Below, piece by piece: positions 60,698 through 64,000 of a DNA stretch of 64,000 nucleotides (positions are counted from its first letter, which is position 1; the number at the start of each line of letters is the position of its first letter). A model generated the notes under the pieces. That model did no database searches and was not told the origin of the DNA. It worked only from the letters and a program-made list of their open reading frames with translations. The stretch is from Rhodococcus sp. G-MC3. Its GTDB lineage: Bacteria > Actinomycetota > Actinomycetes > Mycobacteriales > Mycobacteriaceae. A program made the translations under genes and the position numbers. The stretch covers positions 238,247 to 302,246 of the forward strand of contig NZ_JASISW010000006.1 in the NCBI RefSeq assembly GCF_030063335.1. The letters are read 5' to 3'.

Positions 60698-63202
60698 ATG
60701 CCCGCACCAGGAATCTCGGAAACCGAGACGGTGGTCAAGCGGGTTCTACCGTACCTCCAGCGACGCGGTTACGACATCGACAAGGATCTCACGTTCGAAC
60801 TCCCAACTGCGGACGGTTCGACTCCCCGATTCGTTGACATATGTGTGACGGCCGGAACGCAGAAGCCCAAATTCCTCATTGAGGCCAAGCGTCAGTCTCA
60901 CCGCCTCATCAAGAAGGATCGTGACCAGGCACTTGCGTACGGTAAGAGCCTGAAAGTCCCCCTAGTTGTGCTGACCAATGGCATCGACCTCGAGCTCTTG
61001 AACACGGCGACCGGTGAGCCAATGAGACTGTCGGACACTCGCGCGGGCAAGACCATTATCCCTCACAAGACGCAGCTCACCAAGGTTCTGAAAAAGCTGA
61101 AGGACAATCCGAACACGTCTGACCTCCGTCAGGACGACGACTCCCTGCCTTACAGGCCAGGCCTTCCGCTAAAGCAACTGAATGCTCTATTCGCGCGCTG
61201 CCACAGCAAGATTCGCGTTTTGGAGAAGGATGAAGACAGCGCGTTCGCTGACTTCTCCAAGTTGCTCTTCCTGCGACTGCTTGAAGAGAAGGACGACGAC
61301 CCGATGTCCGGGTTTGAGCTGCCCTACTCTTCTCGGTTCTACGAACTCGCGGAGCGGCCGGCTAGTCAGCACGATCAGGTCAAGACCTTGGTTGACGAGA
61401 TGATCGCGAAATGCAGGACCCAGTACGGCGATGTCATCACGAGTGGACTGCACATCAAACAGGCCTCAACGTACGCCTACCTGGTGTCTGAGCTGTCCAA
61501 GGTGTCCTTCACTGACAGCGGACTGGACACGAAAGGTGCCGCCTTCGAGTATTTCGTGCGCGCCACTCTGAAGGGCAAGAAGCTCGGGCAGTACTTCACG
61601 CCTCGCCAACTGGTCGAATTGATGTTGGAAATGGTAGGTCGAGATCTTATAGTGGGGACCCTTGCAGCGGGGTCTCCGATCAAAGTTCTGGACCCCGCCT
61701 GTGGAACTGGGGGCTTCCTCGTCTACCTGATGAAGCACGCCCTGGATGATATCGAGCGCCGTCGGAAGAACCGCAAGCTTACTGGACCTGCGGCGGAGGA
61801 TTTGAGCCGCAAGATCATGGCTGAGACCTTCTATGGCATCGACGCCAACCTTGGCGTTGCTTCATCCGCCAAGATGAACATGATTGTCTCCGGTGACGGC
61901 CACACGAACATCGTATGCGCCAATGCTCTTGCTGCAACTACGGATACGTGGTCGTTGGACGAGCCTGCCTACGACCTCATCATCAGCAACCCACCCTTCG
62001 GAACGAGCGAAGCAGACCTCCCAGCAGACGATCTCGCCAACTACCCTGTAAGGACAACCAAAGGACAAAACCTTTTCCTTCAACACATGGTGTTGTCGGT
62101 GTTACCTGGGGGCCATGTATGCACGGTCATCGATGATGGTGCACTCAATAACAACGACGCAGCAGAAACTCGAAGGTGGCTTTTCGATAATGCTCGCATC
62201 AAGACAATCGTGAGCCTGCCTGCGGTCACATTCAAGCCCAACAAAATCACGGTGAAGTCCAGTGTCCTCCTGCTCGAAAGGTTCGACACGGAGCGCGAAG
62301 ACCCTGATGAAGAATATGACGTCACGTACGTCAGCCTAGAAACTCTGGGTTTTCATCCGTCTGGCGAGCTGATCCGTAACTTCGATGTCGAGGGCCTTCG
62401 GGCAGACTTCCGTGACCTACTCGACAACCCACCAACGGGTCACGTCACCAAAGCCCACTTCCGCGCTTTCACATTGTCCAGCAAGGAAATTGATGCAGAC
62501 GGCACGACACGTATGGACTACAAGTACTGGGATGCGGCCGTTCGCGAACACATTGAAGAGATTGCGCAGAAGGGCGGCAAGACTATCGCCGAACTGAACA
62601 CCGTAGTAACCGAGCGAGGGGTTAGCCCCAAGGCTGTTTCATATGTCGATCAAGAAGACGGCTACGCCATGGTGGTCAAGGCCGGATCCTCAGTCACATC
62701 GTACGGTGAGGTAGTTGACTCTGGCGACTGGATCGAGAAGATGACCTACGATGACGCCGCCGACCGGTCGAAGCTACGCAGAGGTGATGTGCTACTTTCC
62801 TCTACTGGCGACGGCACTTTGGGCAAGGCAGCCGTCTACGATTCCGACGAACCGGCAGTAGCCGACGGCCACGTCACAATCATCCGGGTGTCGAAGAAGG
62901 ACGTTGACCCTTGGTTTCTTGCGGACTACTTACGAGAAGGATTCGGTCGCATCCAGTCAAATAGGCTGTTTACCGGCTCCACAGGACTCATCGAACTACC
63001 CAAGGAGAGCGTCGAAACAATCGTTGTTCCAACCTATCTCAGCATCGCCGAACAAAAGCGTATCTCGCGTAGCCTGAGAAAGGCTGAGACAGCAGCGGTT
63101 CAGACGCGAGCAAAAGCGGACGCGGCATTAACTGACGCACGCGCTGACTTCGCAGGGTTCCACCAATCGCATGACGGTGAAGTCATTCCTGTCGAGAACT
63201 GA
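60698..63202 (+). CDS. Single-polypeptide restriction-methylation-specificity enzyme (Type IIG / Type I-like)
   Basis: The protein has 834 residues. An HsdR-N-like nuclease region comes first, with the PD-(D/E)xK residues in RFVDICV (Asp near 46) and FLIEAKRQ (near 63). An HsdM-type N6-adenine methylase follows, with KLGQYFTPRQLVELM near 300, the SAM site VLDPACGTGGFL near 331 and the catalytic SNPPFG near 430. The last 230 residues resemble one target-recognition half of HsdS (RGDVLLSSTGDGTLGKAAVY, then IAEQKRISRSLRKAE). No helicase/translocase is present. One protein could therefore methylate and cut. Codon use differs from the core genes. An AACGGAGG precedes the ATG. Confidence 0.85.
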   Translation: MPAPGISETETVVKRVLPYLQRRGYDIDKDLTFELPTADGSTPRFVDICVTAGTQKPKFLIEAKRQSHRLIKKDRDQALAYGKSLKVPLVVLTNGIDLELLNTATGEPMRLSDTRAGKTIIPHKTQLTKVLKKLKDNPNTSDLRQDDDSLPYRPGLPLKQLNALFARCHSKIRVLEKDEDSAFADFSKLLFLRLLEEKDDDPMSGFELPYSSRFYELAERPASQHDQVKTLVDEMIAKCRTQYGDVITSGLHIKQASTYAYLVSELSKVSFTDSGLDTKGAAFEYFVRATLKGKKLGQYFTPRQLVELMLEMVGRDLIVGTLAAGSPIKVLDPACGTGGFLVYLMKHALDDIERRRKNRKLTGPAAEDLSRKIMAETFYGIDANLGVASSAKMNMIVSGDGHTNIVCANALAATTDTWSLDEPAYDLIISNPPFGTSEADLPADDLANYPVRTTKGQNLFLQHMVLSVLPGGHVCTVIDDGALNNNDAAETRRWLFDNARIKTIVSLPAVTFKPNKITVKSSVLLLERFDTEREDPDEEYDVTYVSLETLGFHPSGELIRNFDVEGLRADFRDLLDNPPTGHVTKAHFRAFTLSSKEIDADGTTRMDYKYWDAAVREHIEEIAQKGGKTIAELNTVVTERGVSPKAVSYVDQEDGYAMVVKAGSSVTSYGEVVDSGDWIEKMTYDDAADRSKLRRGDVLLSSTGDGTLGKAAVYDSDEPAVADGHVTIIRVSKKDVDPWFLADYLREGFGRIQSNRLFTGSTGLIELPKESVETIVVPTYLSIAEQKRISRSLRKAETAAVQTRAKADAALTDARADFAGFHQSHDGEVIPVEN

Positions 63203-63261
63203 GCAAGGGCCGGGCATCCGATGTTGAACTCGAATGACCGGCCACACCCCCCTTTGCTAGG

Positions 63262-63684
63262 TCATTCGTCAGCCGGCGTACCACCCATAAACCGCATCAC
63301 GTCATGGTGAACCTTCAACGCGCATTCGTAGTCTGAATTTGAACGTTCGACCAGCCCCGACCCGCTGAGATCAGCGTAATGCCGGTCACTCCAGAGCATT
63401 ACATACATCAGGTCATGAAAGCTCTCGGCCCACCGACCATTGAAATGAATGCACATCTTCGCCAGCACACGATTAATGTCCGTCATGTTCGCACCGCGAG
63501 CAATGTAGGTCGCGTCGAATACGAGAACATTGCCCCCGTAGCGGACGTTGCGGAACCTGAGCGTTGGTCGCCGAGACACACTTCCTCCGTAATGGAACTG
63601 CATCCATCCCGCATAGCAGGACGCCAATTGCTCACTCTCGCAAGCCATCCAGAAGCGCCAGCACTTCGAGTCGATGCCGCTCAC
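63262..63684 (-). CDS. Hypothetical island protein, convergent with the restriction enzyme
   Basis: The protein has 140 residues from a GTG at 63684 that overlaps the stop of the gene before it (GTGA). It is rich in aromatic and Cys/Met residues (CWRFWMACESEQLASCYAGW; MYVMLWSDRHYAD). I know no domain. Its coupling to a second unknown protein recalls paired toxin-antitoxin or abortive-infection genes found beside restriction systems, but no signature supports a function. Confidence 0.55.
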   Translation of the reverse strand: MSGIDSKCWRFWMACESEQLASCYAGWMQFHYGGSVSRRPTLRFRNVRYGGNVLVFDATYIARGANMTDINRVLAKMCIHFNGRWAESFHDLMYVMLWSDRHYADLSGSGLVERSNSDYECALKVHHDVMRFMGGTPADE

Positions 63685-63890
63685 AACTCGTTACTCCAAA
63701 AGTCCACAGCGTCAGCGTCTGCCTCATCGACATCCATGTCCCAGACCTGCTTACGGATGAACTCGACACTCCTCACAGGGGCATGCAACGCTTCGCCGAC
63801 CCTACTGCCGAGTGCCACCGCTTCGCGCGTGTGGTCGTAGGTCGAGTCGTCGTGCGTAAATACGAGGTCCAACTGATCGGCCCAAGGATT
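63681..63890 (-). pseudogene. Hypothetical gene, 5' end apparently removed by the IS
   Basis: The frame reads NPWADQLDLVFTHDDSTYDH and continues to FWSNEL at 63681. Only 63 residues follow the first possible TTG start (63872), and the protein-like sequence continues upstream without a start codon towards 63890, where the IS-like sequence begins. It looks like the C-terminal part of a longer protein cut by the IS. It is coupled to the 140-residue gene. The function is unknown; acidic residues dominate its end (DMDVDEADADAVDFW). Confidence 0.5.
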
Positions 63891-63928
63891 TCGGACAGTG
63901 GACCCGCTTAGAATAGGAATCTACTGAA

Positions 63929-64000
63929 ATGAGTCCGACCAGCATGAGCAGATCTCGGCGATCGTTCTCGGCAGAGTTCAAAGATGAACTGTGCCGAGAG
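63929..64000 (+). CDS. IS3-family transposase OrfA, N-terminal part
   Basis: An ATG at 63929 (or 63944) opens a frame that runs off the window. Its first 24 residues, MSPTSMSRSRRSFSAEFKDE plus LCRE, match the beginning of IS3-family OrfA proteins ('RRxFSAEFKxE'). The element's left end is probably within 63885-63900 (GGACAGTGGACCC). It is the outermost feature of the island in this window. Confidence 0.65.
   Translation, partial: MSPTSMSRSRRSFSAEFKDELCRE

Larger units (their letters stand above)
58078..64000. mobile_element. Phage-derived island inserted in tadA (continues past the window)
   Basis: From the break in tadA to the window end the gene content changes completely: a lone capsid protein, two proteins with paired cysteine motifs, a one-polypeptide restriction-modification enzyme, two unknown genes and an IS. 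Part of it has visibly lower GC and more mixed codon use than the flanking core genes, most clearly the enzyme gene. No integrase, portal, large terminase or tail gene is present in this part. The right end is not in the window, so neither attachment repeats nor full size can be given. Confidence 0.75.

Noticed and set aside
58078..64000. Search for attachment-site direct repeats of the island
   Set aside because: The right end is outside the window, and no second copy of the bases around the tadA junction was found inside it, so no att site is claimed.
1..64000. CRISPR arrays, rRNA genes, riboswitches and further tRNA genes
   Set aside because: No regularly spaced repeats, rRNA-like stretches or recognisable riboswitch folds were seen; only tRNA-Thr at 44792-44867 is supported.

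Overview
The window is GC-rich, densely packed, mostly protein-coding DNA from a mycolic-acid actinomycete, most likely Rhodococcus or a close relative in the Nocardiaceae. Three things point there. The run holB - topA - Rv3647c-like - cspA / sftH - (MaoC) - tad genes matches the order around Mycobacterium tuberculosis Rv3644c to Rv3659c. The window also carries DUF3558 lipoproteins, an NDMA-dependent alcohol dehydrogenase and many GTG/TTG starts. It is a chromosomal segment of mixed core and accessory genes, with a mobile insertion at its right end.

Layout. 1-4157: an FtsX/ABC exporter pair divergent from a two-component system. 4337-9624: a Pls/PosA-type single-module peptide synthetase whose readable pocket code resembles lysine, translationally coupled to an M1 metallopeptidase. 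9635-10517: a self-regulated SRPBCC-ArsR pair with two identical palindromic operators. 10539-13059: a GntR-MFS-membrane protein operon. 13146-17832: small membrane proteins, a frameshifted secreted protein, a cupredoxin lipoprotein, a FhuF-like protein and a FUSC transporter. 17969-26278: an acetoin/2,3-butanediol-type redox region (GAF regulator, SDR, butanediol dehydrogenase, membrane protein, flavin monooxygenase). Three of its transcription units carry the same 10-bp-phased direct repeat. 26402-38680: general redox metabolism (AKR, RibD-like reductase, AcoR-like regulator, ALDH, NDMA-ADH, acyl-CoA dehydrogenase, SDR, old yellow enzyme, phospholipase D). 39361-42259: a LacI-controlled sugar or inositol operon. 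42440-44867: UppP, a COG4705 membrane protein and tRNA-Thr. 45280-54722: a replication and repair core (holB, topA, cspA, sftH), with a DUF3558 lipoprotein pair between holB and topA. 55472-58077: a tad/flp-like pilus operon.

The tad operon is broken. Its ATPase gene (tadA) keeps only the 3' part and is cut near 58077 by a foreign segment that runs to the window end. This segment carries a lone phage-type capsid protein, a Cys-rich protein, a protein with two zinc-knuckle repeats that looks like an actinophage small-terminase relative, and a one-polypeptide restriction-methylation-specificity enzyme. It ends with two unknown genes, the second of which is cut by an IS3-like element starting at the edge. 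No integrase, portal, protease or tail gene is visible. It is either a minimal phage-derived island or defence island, or the left end of a larger element.

Three families of short palindromic repeats sit at gene ends through the window, and several copies abut or overlap stop codons. Three genes have lost their 5' part (the methyltransferase at 38685, tadA, and the gene next to the IS). Two are split by apparent frameshifts (14093-14673 and 46535-47055), and one is an SDR remnant (44935-45206).
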